A stretch of 64,000 bases of DNA from an uncultured Aquabacterium sp. (lineage in GTDB: Bacteria > Pseudomonadota > Gammaproteobacteria > Burkholderiales > Burkholderiaceae_C). Location of the stretch: NCBI RefSeq assembly GCF_947366995.1, contig NZ_CANBCC010000003.1, positions 1 through 64,000 on the forward strand. The letters are read 5' to 3'. Shown piece after piece: positions 34,890 to 46,850 of the stretch (the first letter of the stretch is position 1; each line of letters begins with the position of its first letter). The translations under genes and the position numbers were made by a program. Under the pieces are notes generated by a model. That model was not told the origin of the DNA. It searched no databases and was given only the letters and a program-made list of their open reading frames with translations.

Positions 34890-35317
34890 ACGCCGGCATG
34901 CAAGGCGTCCGGCGCAAGGTCGTTCACGCCACCCTGTACGAGGGCGTCGCCATCCTGATGCTGGCCGTGCTGATGCAGCCGGTCACCGGCAAGGGCCTGG
35001 CCGACACCGGGCCGTTCGCCATTGCCTGCTCGGTGATCGCGGTGCTGTGGAACATGGCCTTCAACACGCTGTTCGAGGCGTGGGAGCGGCGGCAGGCCGA
35101 CCGCCGACGCACCCCGCGCCGGCGCGCGCTGCACGCGATCGGCTACGAAGGCGGGCTTGTGATGATGACGCTGCCGGTGATCGCCTGGTCGCTCGACATG
35201 GGCTGGTGGGACGCCTTCCTCACCGACCTCGGGCTGGTGGCGCTGTTCCTCGTCTACACCTTCTGCTTCAACTGGGTGTTCGATCACCTCTTCGGGCTGC
35301 CGGCCTCGGCGCACTGA
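34886..35317 (+). CDS. PACE family efflux transporter
   Basis: A 143-residue membrane protein with two copies of the bacterial transmembrane pair domain. HATLYEG and HAIGYEG open the repeats, and WNMAFNTLFEAWE and FNWVFDHLFG close them. This is the AceI-like proteobacterial antimicrobial compound efflux family. The glutamate in each YEG corresponds to the membrane-embedded acidic residue needed for proton-coupled transport in AceI. Substrates of the family include chlorhexidine and short diamines. It is translationally coupled to the GlpR-like gene. Confidence 0.9.
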   Translation: MNAGMQGVRRKVVHATLYEGVAILMLAVLMQPVTGKGLADTGPFAIACSVIAVLWNMAFNTLFEAWERRQADRRRTPRRRALHAIGYEGGLVMMTLPVIAWSLDMGWWDAFLTDLGLVALFLVYTFCFNWVFDHLFGLPASAH

Positions 35318-35422
35318 AACGGGGGGTGTGGCGTCGTGCGGGCGCCCCGAACGTCGCCGTCGCAGCCCCCATGACGCCAGCAGGTCCCTACCATGGGTGG
35401 TTTCCCCTCGAGGTCTCCGCCC

Positions 35423-36355
35423 ATGCCCTCCGCCCTCGTTCCCCGCACCCGCCTCGTTCCCGGTCCCGACGGCCCGCTGGCCGTGCAGCAATGGGGTGAA
35501 AGCGGGCGCAGCACCATCGTCCTCATCCACGGCTACCCCGATCACAGCGGCATCTGGTCGAAGATCGCGCCGCTGCTGGCCGACCAGTGGCACGTCGTCG
35601 CCTACGACGTGCGCGGCGCCGGCGCCTCGTTCGTGCCCGCCAGCACCGCCGACTACCGCCTGCCGCGGCTGGTGGCCGACCTGCGCGCCGTGATCGACAC
35701 CACCAGCCCCGACCGACCCGTGCACCTGGTTGCGCACGACTGGGGCTCGATCCAGGGCTGGGACGCCGTGACCGACCCGACCCTGCGCGGCCGCATCGCG
35801 TCCTACTCCAGCTGCTCGGGGCCTTGCCTCGACCACGCTGGCCACTGGATGCGCGACCGCCTGCGCCGCCCCACACCACGCCATCTGGCTCAGTACCTGA
35901 TGCAGGGCCTGCGCTCCTGGTACATCGCCTTCTTCCACCTGCCGGTGCTGCCCACGGTGATGTGGCACACGGTGATGGGCCCGCACTGGTCGCGCTGGCT
36001 GCGCTGGCTGGAGCGCACGCCGGCAGAACAACGCGCTGGCCAGACGGCCGACGGCGTGCGCGGCATGCGGCTGTACCGCGCGAACATGCTGTCGCGCATG
36101 CTGCGCCCCGGCGATCGCCATGCGCACGCACCAGTACAGGTCATCGTGCCGCTGCGCGACCGCTACGTCGGCCCGGCGCTGAGCGACCCGGCCCACCTGG
36201 CGCGCTGGGTGCCGCAGCTTCACCGCGTCGAGGTCGACGCCGGGCACTGGCTGCCGCTGCAGCAGCCGGCGTTGTTTGCGCGCCTGGTGCGCGGCTTCGT
36301 GCGCCGGGTGGAGCGGCAGCGGCGCCAGACCGCGGGCCAACGCATCAAGGCCTGA
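35423..36355 (+). CDS. Alpha/beta hydrolase, epoxide-hydrolase-like
   Basis: A 310-residue alpha/beta hydrolase. The oxyanion HG motif is at 36-37 (LIHGYPDHSG). The nucleophile elbow reads HDWGS, making D106 the nucleophile, as in epoxide hydrolases and haloalkane dehalogenases rather than serine esterases. H275 (DAGHW) completes the triad. A cap domain (about 130-215) is tryptophan- and arginine-rich. An ATG ten codons upstream is possible. It is free-standing and its substrate cannot be named. Confidence 0.85.
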   Translation: MPSALVPRTRLVPGPDGPLAVQQWGESGRSTIVLIHGYPDHSGIWSKIAPLLADQWHVVAYDVRGAGASFVPASTADYRLPRLVADLRAVIDTTSPDRPVHLVAHDWGSIQGWDAVTDPTLRGRIASYSSCSGPCLDHAGHWMRDRLRRPTPRHLAQYLMQGLRSWYIAFFHLPVLPTVMWHTVMGPHWSRWLRWLERTPAEQRAGQTADGVRGMRLYRANMLSRMLRPGDRHAHAPVQVIVPLRDRYVGPALSDPAHLARWVPQLHRVEVDAGHWLPLQQPALFARLVRGFVRRVERQRRQTAGQRIKA

Positions 36356-36437
36356 TCGGCACAAGCCCTGACGCCCGGGTGGGAATTGCGCAGGCGGCAG
36401 ACAATCGCCCTGCCTTCTTCACCTGAGGAGATCCCCC

Positions 36438-37043
36438 TTGAAGCTTTATTTCTCGCCTGGCGTCTGCTCGCTGTCGCCGCACATCGTGCTGGAAGAATCC
36501 GGTCTGTCTTTCGAGACCGAGCAGGTCGATCTGCGCAAGAAGACCACGGCCAGCGGCGCCGATTACAGCGAAATCAACCCCAAGGGTTACGTGCCGGCCC
36601 TGGTGCTCGACAACGGCGTGCTGCTGACCGAAGGCCCGGCCATCGTGCAGTACCTCGCCGACCAGGTGCCCGACAAACAGCTGGCGCCCGCCAACGGCAC
36701 GCTGGCGCGCTACCAGCTGCAGAGCTGGCTGACCTTCATCGGCACCGAGGTGCACAAGAGCTTCACGCCTTTTTTCAAGCCCGACTCCACGCCCGAGATG
36801 AAGGATGCCGCGAGGGCCAACCTGGAACGGCGTCTGGGCTACATCAACACCGAATTGGCTGGCCGCGAATACCTGCTGCCCGAGGGCTACAGCGTGGCCG
36901 ACATCTACCTGTTCGTCGTGCTGGGCTGGTCGCGCCTCATCAAGCTGGACCTGACCCCATGGCCCCAGCTGCAGGCCTTCCAGGCGCGCGTCGGCGCCCG
37001 GCCAGCGGTGCAACGCGCGTTGAAGGCCGAAGGGCTGGCGTAA
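36438..37043 (+). CDS. gstA: Glutathione S-transferase, beta class
   Basis: A 201-residue beta-class glutathione transferase. C10 (SPGVCSLSP) and H106 (EVHKSF) match the Cys10 and His106 of E. coli GstA. The N-terminal thioredoxin fold has the EGPAIVQYL glutathione-binding motif. The start codon is TTG with GAGGAG eight bases upstream. It conjugates or exchanges glutathione with electrophiles in the cytosol. It lies alone upstream of leuS. Confidence 0.92.
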   Translation: MKLYFSPGVCSLSPHIVLEESGLSFETEQVDLRKKTTASGADYSEINPKGYVPALVLDNGVLLTEGPAIVQYLADQVPDKQLAPANGTLARYQLQSWLTFIGTEVHKSFTPFFKPDSTPEMKDAARANLERRLGYINTELAGREYLLPEGYSVADIYLFVVLGWSRLIKLDLTPWPQLQAFQARVGARPAVQRALKAEGLA

Positions 37044-37073
37044 GGCGGGTGCCGGGCCGCGCGCCCGGTTCCT

Positions 37074-37079
37074 ATAATC
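37074..37079 (+). promoter_or_regulatory. -10 element of the leuS promoter
   Basis: A perfect TATAAT lies 86 bases before the leuS ATG. The -35 region is GC-rich and poor, and a CCGGG/CCCGG repeat, possibly the gstA terminator, occupies the spacer. Confidence 0.55.
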
Positions 37080-37092
37080 CCCGGATCCGTGA

Positions 37093-39890
<2,798 letters not shown>

Positions 39891-39891
<1 letters not shown>

Positions 39892-40544
39892 TGGCACACC
39901 ACCCCACCTCTGTCTCGCGCCGTACCTGGCTGGCTCGCTGGATGGGCCTCGGCCTGGGCGGGCTGGCGCTCGCCGGCTGCGGTTTCCGCATGCGCGGTCA
40001 GTACGGCATGGCCTTCCAGACCATCCAGCTGACCGGGTTTGCGCGCACCTCGCCGCTGGCCACCGAGCTCGCCCGTGCCCTTGAGAACACCGGCGTGCGC
40101 GTGGTGGGCAGCACGCTGGAAGCGGCCCAGGCCGCCTCGAGCGCCAGCGTGCCCGTGGGCCACATTGTCTTCGAAGCCCTGGGCGACACCCGCGACATGG
40201 TGGTCAGCTCGACCACCCGCTACGGCCAGGTCCGCGGCATGACGGCCCGCATCAAGCTGCGCTTTCAGGTGCGGCGCAGTGACGGCAGCATCCTCGTGCC
40301 CGCCAGCGACATCGCCATGGCCAACGACCTGACCTACACCGAGCAGGACGCGCTGGCCAAACAGGACGAGTCCGAGGCCCTGCAGAGGGCCATGCAGACC
40401 GACATCGTCAACCAGGTGCTGCGTCGCCTGGCCGCGATCGACCCGGCCCAGCTGCCTTCGCCGCCCGAGCCGATGGCCGCCCCGGCCGAGCCCGACCGCC
40501 GCGTGCCCACACCCGCCACGCCGTCGCGCGACAGCGCCCGCTGA
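39891..40544 (+). CDS. lptE: LPS assembly lipoprotein LptE
   Basis: A 217-residue outer-membrane lipoprotein of the LptE (RlpB) family with lipobox LAGC (C30) followed by GFRMRGQY, the hallmark start of mature LptE. It plugs the LptD barrel and helps insert lipopolysaccharide into the outer leaflet. The leuS-lptE-holA order is the same as in E. coli. The C-terminal 35 residues are proline-rich and probably disordered. Confidence 0.93.
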
Positions 40545-40556
40545 CTTCCGCCGCCG

Positions 40557-41627
40557 ATGCAACTGCGCCACGACCAGCTTGCCGCCCACCTGCAGAAGTG
40601 CGGCGGCACGCTCAAGCCGGTCTACACCCTGCACGGGGACGAGGCCCTGCTGGTGCAGGAGGCCGGTGACGCCATCCGCGCTGCCGCACGCGCCGCGGGC
40701 CACACCGAGCGCCAGGTGCACACCGTCAGCGGTGCGCACTTCGACTGGTCCAGCCTGCTGGGCGCGGCCAGCGAGATGTCGCTCTTCGGCGACCGCCAGT
40801 TCATCGACATCCGCATCCCCTCGGGCAAGCCGGGCAAGGACGGCTCGCAGGCGCTGCAGCAGTACTGCGACACGGCCGCCGGCAACGACGCCGTCGTCAC
40901 GCTGATCACGCTGCCGCGGCTCGACAAGACCCAGATGAGCAGCGCGTGGTTCACCGCGCTCGACGGCATCGGCGTGACCCTGCGCTGCGACCCGATCGAG
41001 CGCGCCCAGCTGCCGGTCTGGATCGCCCAGCGCCTGGCCGCCCAGGGCCAGCAGGTCGAAGCCGGCGAGGCCGGGCAGCGCACGCTGGCCTTCTTTGCCG
41101 ACCGGGTGGAAGGCAACCTCCTGGCCGCACACCAGGAAATCGTCAAGCTCGGCCTGCTGCACCCGCCCGGCACGCTCACCATCGAGCAGATCGAGGAGGC
41201 CGTGGTCGACGTCGCGCGCTTCAACGTCTTCAAGCTCAGCGAAGCGGTGTTGTCGGGCCAGCTGCACCGCACACTGCGCATGATCGACGGCCTGCAGGCC
41301 GAGGGCGAGGCGCCGGTGCTGGTGCACTGGGCGCTGGCCGACGACATCCTCGGGCTGTACCGCGCCCGTCAGGCGCTCGATGGTGGCAAGCCGCTGCCCA
41401 TGGTGCTGCGCGAGCAGCGCGTGTGGGGCCCGCGCGAGCGCCTGTTCGAACGCATCCTGCCCAAAGCCCGGTTGGGCACGCTGGCCCGCCTGGTGGCCAA
41501 TGCCAGCATCGTCGACGGCATCGTGAAGGGCCTGCGGCACCCGCAATGGCCGGAAGACCCGTGGGACGCGCTGCGCCGGCTGGCACAGCAACTGAGCCGC
41601 ACGGTGGCGCCACCGGCCCGCGGCTGA
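40557..41627 (+). CDS. holA: DNA polymerase III subunit delta
   Basis: A 356-residue HolA, the clamp-loader subunit that opens the beta sliding clamp. Landmarks are the N-terminal YTLHGDEALLVQEAGDAIR, the clamp-contacting segment EMSLFGDRQFIDIR, and the FFADRVEGNLLAAHQEIVKLGLL stretch of domain II. It follows lptE by 12 bases in a conserved leuS-lptE-holA arrangement. Confidence 0.96.
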   Translation: MQLRHDQLAAHLQKCGGTLKPVYTLHGDEALLVQEAGDAIRAAARAAGHTERQVHTVSGAHFDWSSLLGAASEMSLFGDRQFIDIRIPSGKPGKDGSQALQQYCDTAAGNDAVVTLITLPRLDKTQMSSAWFTALDGIGVTLRCDPIERAQLPVWIAQRLAAQGQQVEAGEAGQRTLAFFADRVEGNLLAAHQEIVKLGLLHPPGTLTIEQIEEAVVDVARFNVFKLSEAVLSGQLHRTLRMIDGLQAEGEAPVLVHWALADDILGLYRARQALDGGKPLPMVLREQRVWGPRERLFERILPKARLGTLARLVANASIVDGIVKGLRHPQWPEDPWDALRRLAQQLSRTVAPPARG

Positions 41628-41780
41628 CGCTTAGGCGGCCCCCTCAAGCTCGGGGTGCCCGCCAAGGAAAGCCCTGAGGGGCCGGCCAGCCGGCGCTGGA
41701 TACAGTGGATCGCACGGCATTCAACGCGCCGCCGCACCGGGGCCCGCCCCCGCCTTGCCCACGATCCGAGACGTACCGCC

Positions 41781-43130
41781 GTGAGCCACGCCGACGACTT
41801 CCAGGCCCTCAACCGCTCCGAGCACCTCTACTGGGCGTGCGAGGGCTATCTGGGCTCGATCCACCAACCCTATGTGCTGCGCTTCAACGGCGCGCTCGAT
41901 CCGGCGCGGGTGCGCCAGGCGCTGCGCGAACTGACGAGCGCCTGCCCGCGTCTGCGCGGCGTCATGGAGCCCACCGCGTTCAGCCACGCGCTGCGCATCC
42001 TGCCCGACGACGCCCACATCGACGCGCTGCTTGACGACGCCTTCCAGGTGCAGCACGACGTGGACGGCACCTCGCGCGCGGCGCTGCAGGCCTGGCACAC
42101 CCGGCTGCTCAACGACCCGATGCCGATGGAGCGCGGCCTGCCGTGGCGCGCCCGCCTGCTGCCCCACCCCACCCAGCCGGTGCTGGCCTTCTCGGCCCAC
42201 CACATCATCGGCGACGGCCGCTCGATGGTGCAGTTCGTCGGCGCGCTGGTGGCCCGGCTCAATGGCCACCCGATCCCGCCCATGCCGCTGCAGAGCGAGT
42301 CGATGGCGCCCGCCGTGCGCCCGAAAGCCTGGTGGCAGTGGCCGGCCAGCATCGCCCGCTTCGTGCGCCAGACGCGCGCCGACGCCCGCGAGGCGGCCGG
42401 CACCCGGGTGCTCGGCCTGGCCAGGCGCGCCTCACCGCGCTTCACCACGTGCACCGTTCACCATCACGAGCTGGCCGTGCCGGCCGAGGCCATCAAGGCG
42501 CTCGCCAAGGCCCATGGCACCACCGTCAACACGCTGCTGCTGGGTCTGGTCGCCCAGGTCTTCCTGCAGCAGGCCCCGGACGACCCGAGCGCGCGCGCTG
42601 CGATCCGGCTGTCCGTCGACCTGCGTCGCCATTTCCCGGCCGGTCAGGCGCCCGAGATCGGCAACCACGTGCACTCCTTCGTGGTGCAGGGCCGACGCCA
42701 GGATGACCTGCCTGCCCAGATGGCCTCGCTCGACGGCCAGGTGCGCGACCAGCTCGCCCGGTACGAACGGCGCGACTATGCACTGCCCCTGACCGTGTAC
42801 GAATGGCTGCCGCTGATGGGACGCCGGCTCTACAGCCGCCTCATCGTGCAGGCCAAGCGCCGTCAGCGCTTTGCGCCCGTGAGCTGCCACCTCACCAACC
42901 TGGGCTCGGCCGAGTTCATCAACCCGAAGGACGCCACCCTGCGCGTCACCGAGTTCTGGCCGGCCACCGTGAGCACCGCCGTCCTGATCGGGACGCTGAG
43001 CCTCAACGGTCGCCAGCTGCTCACCGTGATCCACCAGAACGACGAGGTGGATGCGGCCGACGTGCGCGACTTCCTGGCGCGCCTGGATGCCGAACTGCGC
43101 CACACGCTGCAAACACGCGCGGCCGCGTGA
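41781..43130 (+). CDS. Condensation-domain (HHxxxDG) acyltransferase-like protein
   Basis: A 449-residue stand-alone protein of the condensation/WS-DGAT/PapA acyltransferase fold. The catalytic motif HHIIGDG is at 140-146. A C-terminal half-domain carries a GNHVHSF element reminiscent of the second conserved region. No adenylation, carrier or polyketide gene is near, so it may esterify a free acceptor such as an alcohol or glycolipid. The start is taken as GTG because the frame upstream is unlike the family. No good ribosome site is visible for it. Confidence 0.72.
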   Translation: MSHADDFQALNRSEHLYWACEGYLGSIHQPYVLRFNGALDPARVRQALRELTSACPRLRGVMEPTAFSHALRILPDDAHIDALLDDAFQVQHDVDGTSRAALQAWHTRLLNDPMPMERGLPWRARLLPHPTQPVLAFSAHHIIGDGRSMVQFVGALVARLNGHPIPPMPLQSESMAPAVRPKAWWQWPASIARFVRQTRADAREAAGTRVLGLARRASPRFTTCTVHHHELAVPAEAIKALAKAHGTTVNTLLLGLVAQVFLQQAPDDPSARAAIRLSVDLRRHFPAGQAPEIGNHVHSFVVQGRRQDDLPAQMASLDGQVRDQLARYERRDYALPLTVYEWLPLMGRRLYSRLIVQAKRRQRFAPVSCHLTNLGSAEFINPKDATLRVTEFWPATVSTAVLIGTLSLNGRQLLTVIHQNDEVDAADVRDFLARLDAELRHTLQTRAAA

Positions 43131-43475
43131 GCTTCCGCACGAACAGACGGGGTTTGGTGGGTCTTCTGCCTATGTCGGGGACGTCAAGGATCGGTCAAGA
43201 TGACCGATAACAGCAACAAGCTCTTACACCTGACGTCGCCACATCATGTCCACCCGCACGCCCCGGTCCCCTCAGCCCGCCGGCCGCGCCCCGAGTGCGG
43301 CGCCGCCTTCCGCCGGGCAGGGCAGTTCGCACACGGCAGCAGCGGCCAACGGACACTGGCTTCATCGCGCCATGGCCGTGTGGGTCCGCGATGACGCATC
43401 ACACCCTGTGCCGCCCGCCCCGTGGCATGGCCCTGGTCGCGCGCCCTGACACGCCCCCCTGAAGCCCTGGCCGGC
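43131..43475. other. 345-base gap before the GGDEF-EAL gene
   Basis: It holds a perfect 6-3-6 palindrome (43192-43206) beside GATAAC (43206-43211), a possible -10. A short open frame at 43246-43449 has no homology I recognise and no ribosome site, so I do not call it a gene. Confidence 0.45.
43192..43206. promoter_or_regulatory. Palindrome CGGTCA-AGA-TGACCG
   Basis: Perfect 6-base arms around three bases, in the gap upstream of the GGDEF-EAL gene. It overlaps a GATAAC -10-like element. The protein that binds it is unknown. Confidence 0.45.
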
Positions 43476-45896
43476 ATGCCCGCCATCCTGCGCAGCCTCC
43501 AGGCCCGCATCGTCGCGGTCTTCCTGGGTCTCATCGTCGCCATCCAGCTCGCGGCGTGGTGGGTGATTGACGAGCACATCGAGCGCAACGCGCGCAAGGA
43601 CATCCACACCGAGTTGCAGACCGCCGAGCGCGTGCTGGAACGGCTGCTGAAGCAGAACGACGACAACCTGCGACAGGCCACCCAGGTGCTGGCGTTGGAC
43701 TACGGTTTCCGTGCTGCGATTGCCAGCGGCGACGCGGACACTGTCCAGTCGGCGCTCGCCAACAGCGCAGAGCGTGTCCAGGCCGCCGTGGCGGCCTACA
43801 CCGATGCCGACTTCCGCCTGGTGGCCGCCACCGACCCGCGCGGAGCGCGCTTCGTACAGGCGATCGAACGCTACGCGCGGCGCAACGTCGAAGGGCAGGC
43901 CGACTCCTCGCTGTTCGAGGTAATCGACGGGCAGCCCTACCAGATCGTCGCCGTGCCGGTGCGCGCGCCGGCCGTCATCGGCTGGGTTGGCATGGCCTTC
44001 GCGGTGGGCAACACCCTGCTGCAAGACGTGAAAAGCCTCTCCGGCCTGGACGCCGCGCTGATGCACAAGCAGGCCGGCGCCCCGTGGCACACACTGATGT
44101 CGACCCGCCAGGCTGCGGAGTTGCGCGAGCTGGGTGCCGCCTGGCAGCCCGAGGCCGCCGACTTCGATGTGCAGCGGCAGGACCGCCACCGCACCGTGCG
44201 GCTGGGCGATGCCGAGTTCGACACCCGCGCCATGCCCCTGCCCGGCGTCGAGGGCGCCGCCCCGGTCAGCGCCCTGCTCATGCGGTCGGTGACCGAGGCC
44301 CTCGCACCCTACGCGCAGCTGCAGCAGGTGCTGCTGGCGCTGTCGCTGATCGGGGTTGCCGTGTTTGCCGTCGGCAGCGTCATCACGGCGCGCCACATCA
44401 CCACGCCACTGCGGGTGCTGTCGAAATCGGCGCGCCGGCTGGAAGAAGGTCATTACGACGACGCGGTGTCTCTCCACAGCCGCGACGAGATCGGCGAGCT
44501 GGCCCGATCCTTCGAAACCATGCGGGTGGCCTTGCAGGTGCGTGCCCGCGAGGTGCGCCGCCTGGCCTATGAAGACCAGCTGACCGACCTGCCCAACCGC
44601 GAGCAGTTCCGGCTCGACCTGCGTGCCGCGGTGGAGGTGGCGGCCGCCACCGGCGCGCCCTGCGCCGTGCTGATGCTCGACCTCGACCGCTTCAAGCACG
44701 TCAACGACGTGCTGGGCCACCGCTTCGGAGACCGCCTGCTGCGCGCCGTGGCCGAACGCCTGCGGCACAGCGTGTTGTACGGCCGTCCCGCGGTGCTGGC
44801 CCGCCTGGGTGGCGACGAATTCGCCATCCTGCTGCCCGACCATGGCGCCACCGAGGCCGAGGCGGTTGCGGCGGCCATCCTGGCGGACTTCGAGCAACCC
44901 ATGACGCTGGATGACCACACGGTGGACCTGGGCGCCGGCATCGGCATCGTCGTATGCCCCGAACACGGCCGGCAGGCCGACGAGCTGCTCGCCCGCGCCG
45001 AGGTGGCCATGTACGCCGCCAAGCAGCGTCAGGCCGGCATCGTCGTCTACCAGGCGGGCCTGGACTCGGGCAGCCAGGAATCGCTGACGCTGCTGGGCGA
45101 GTTGCGCCACGCGGTCGACCACGGGCAGCTTCGCCTGTTCCTGCAGCCCAAGCTCGATCTGCGCACGGGCCGGGTGGTTGGCGCCGAGGCCCTGATCCGC
45201 TGGCTGCATCCGGAGCGGGGCATGGTGCCGCCCATGCGCTTCATTCCCTTTGCAGAGCAGACAGGCTTCATCCGCGTCTTGAGCATGTGGGTGCTCGAGG
45301 CCGTCGCCGATGCCGCACAGGCCCTCGCCGCCCGCGGCCACACGCTGAAGATCGCCGTCAACCTCTCGACGCGCGACCTGATGGACCAGGAGCTGCCCGC
45401 CAAGATCGAATCGCTGCTGGCGCGCCACGCCATCGACCCCGCGGGGCTGGTGCTCGAGATCACCGAAAGCGCCATCATGGACGACCCGCAGCGTGCCCTC
45501 CACACACTCGACCGCCTGCATCAGATGGGCCTCAAGCTGTCCATCGACGACTTCGGCACCGGCTACTCGTCGCTGGCCTACCTCAAGCGCCTGCCGGTCG
45601 ACGAACTGAAGATCGATCGGTCCTTCGTGATGAACATGGAAAGCGACGTGCAGGATGCCAAGATCGTGCGCTCGACCATCGACCTGGCGCACAACCTGGG
45701 CCTCACCGTGGTGGCCGAAGGCATCGAAAGCGTGAAGGCGCTGCGCATTCTGGCCAGCCTGGCGTGCGACGAGGCCCAGGGCTACTTCATTGCCCGGCCG
45801 ATGCCCGCCGACGAGTTCGCCGACTGGCTGGCCGACTGGACGCCGCCCGACCTACGGCTGGAAACCAGCCTGCTCGAACCGACCGCCGTGTCCTGA
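43476..45896 (+). CDS. Membrane-bound GGDEF-EAL protein with periplasmic sensor
   Basis: An 806-residue c-di-GMP enzyme. A first membrane helix (about 10-30) is followed by a periplasmic sensor of about 250 residues, a second helix (LLALSLIGVAVFAVGSVITA), a HAMP linker, then GGDEF and EAL domains. The cyclase signature GGDEF is intact at 445-449 and the phosphodiesterase motif is EALIRW from 571, with the NLSTRDL and DDFGTGYSSLAYL elements kept. It may be bifunctional. I start at MPAILRSL; an ATG 18 codons upstream adds a proline-rich stretch. Confidence 0.92.
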   Translation: MPAILRSLQARIVAVFLGLIVAIQLAAWWVIDEHIERNARKDIHTELQTAERVLERLLKQNDDNLRQATQVLALDYGFRAAIASGDADTVQSALANSAERVQAAVAAYTDADFRLVAATDPRGARFVQAIERYARRNVEGQADSSLFEVIDGQPYQIVAVPVRAPAVIGWVGMAFAVGNTLLQDVKSLSGLDAALMHKQAGAPWHTLMSTRQAAELRELGAAWQPEAADFDVQRQDRHRTVRLGDAEFDTRAMPLPGVEGAAPVSALLMRSVTEALAPYAQLQQVLLALSLIGVAVFAVGSVITARHITTPLRVLSKSARRLEEGHYDDAVSLHSRDEIGELARSFETMRVALQVRAREVRRLAYEDQLTDLPNREQFRLDLRAAVEVAAATGAPCAVLMLDLDRFKHVNDVLGHRFGDRLLRAVAERLRHSVLYGRPAVLARLGGDEFAILLPDHGATEAEAVAAAILADFEQPMTLDDHTVDLGAGIGIVVCPEHGRQADELLARAEVAMYAAKQRQAGIVVYQAGLDSGSQESLTLLGELRHAVDHGQLRLFLQPKLDLRTGRVVGAEALIRWLHPERGMVPPMRFIPFAEQTGFIRVLSMWVLEAVADAAQALAARGHTLKIAVNLSTRDLMDQELPAKIESLLARHAIDPAGLVLEITESAIMDDPQRALHTLDRLHQMGLKLSIDDFGTGYSSLAYLKRLPVDELKIDRSFVMNMESDVQDAKIVRSTIDLAHNLGLTVVAEGIESVKALRILASLACDEAQGYFIARPMPADEFADWLADWTPPDLRLETSLLEPTAVS

Positions 45897-45905
45897 GCGC
45901 CGCGC

Positions 45906-46289
45906 TCAGCGCAAGGCCGCCGCCAGCGCCCCGTAAGCCTCGGTCTGGTCGTCGGGCAAGCCGAGCACCGGCTGTGCCGGCGTCTGCCCGGCCGCCACCC
46001 AGGCCCCGACGCGCTCGGCCTGCACGGCCAGCAGGCGCTGGGCATCGCCCAGGCGGGGCAGCACGGGTCCGGCGAACAGCACACGGCCCTGCCACGCCAC
46101 CATCAGCGTGGGAAAGGTCTCGACGTCGATGTCACCCACCAGATCGGCCTCGTCCTCGATGTCGATCCAGCGGTAGCGGTGACCGGGCGCGCTCTGCTGC
46201 AGGGCGGCAAACAGGGCTTCGTACTCGCGGCAAGTGCCACACCAGGCGGCACACAGGCAGACAACATCAAGAACGGGCGCAGCGGACAT
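45906..46289 (-). CDS. Thioredoxin-like protein
   Basis: A 127-residue thioredoxin-fold protein with active site WCGTC (C17 and C20) and the cis-proline in ETFPTLMVAW. It lacks a signal peptide, so it is probably cytosolic. It is longer at the C-terminus than thioredoxin 1. The CGTC variant differs from the usual CGPC, which tends to raise or shift redox potential. It converges on the GGDEF-EAL gene with a nine-base gap and is divergent from the PA2779-like gene. Confidence 0.85.
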   Translation of the reverse strand: MSAAPVLDVVCLCAAWCGTCREYEALFAALQQSAPGHRYRWIDIEDEADLVGDIDVETFPTLMVAWQGRVLFAGPVLPRLGDAQRLLAVQAERVGAWVAAGQTPAQPVLGLPDDQTEAYGALAAALR

Positions 46290-46440
46290 GACCGAGATTC
46301 TGGCCGCAAAACCGCCCGGCCGCCTCGTCACGCTTGCTTACCGATCCGCCTGGTGCAGGGCCGCCCCCCGGCAGTATGCTTTCGCGACAAGGCGCCCCGC
46401 CCCGGGTGCGCTGCCCCTCCCCTCGAGACAAGGAAGTACC

Positions 46441-46842
46441 ATGAACAAGCAGAAGAAGTGGGTCGCCTGGATGGTGGCCGCCGCCCTGAGCCACACGGCC
46501 GGCCTGCAGGCCGCCCACGCCGGGATGATCGCCACCGAAGCCGTGGCCGGCCAGGCCGCACAGGCCGAGTCGTCCCAGCGCCGCGCCCATGTGCTGGCCA
46601 CGCTGGAGCGTGCCGACGTCGCGGAGGCGCTGACCGCCAAGGGCGTGAACATGGATGACGCCCGCGCCCGCATCGCGTCCTTGAGCGACGCCGAAGTGGC
46701 CCAACTGGCCGACACGCTGGACACCGCCCCGGCCGGCGCAAGCGACGTGCTGGGCACCATCGTGTTCATCTTCCTCATCCTGCTGGTGACGGACATCCTG
46801 GGCCTCACGAAGGTCTTCCCCTTCACCCGCTCGGTTCGCTGA
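46441..46842 (+). CDS. PA2779 family protein
   Basis: A 133-residue exported protein: signal peptide to about residue 28 (QAAHAG), a helical acidic middle part, and a strongly hydrophobic C-terminal segment (IVFIFLILLVTDILGL) followed by a short basic tail. It matches the PA2779 family, whose function is unknown. AAGGAAG lies seven bases before the ATG. It is followed after eight bases by a PA2778-like peptidase gene, its constant partner in other bacteria. Confidence 0.85.
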   Translation: MNKQKKWVAWMVAAALSHTAGLQAAHAGMIATEAVAGQAAQAESSQRRAHVLATLERADVAEALTAKGVNMDDARARIASLSDAEVAQLADTLDTAPAGASDVLGTIVFIFLILLVTDILGLTKVFPFTRSVR

Positions 46843-46850
46843 ACCACGCC

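Noticed and set aside
43246-43449. A 67-codon frame upstream of the GGDEF-EAL gene
   Set aside because: Low-complexity proline/alanine-rich product, no ribosome site and no recognisable family.
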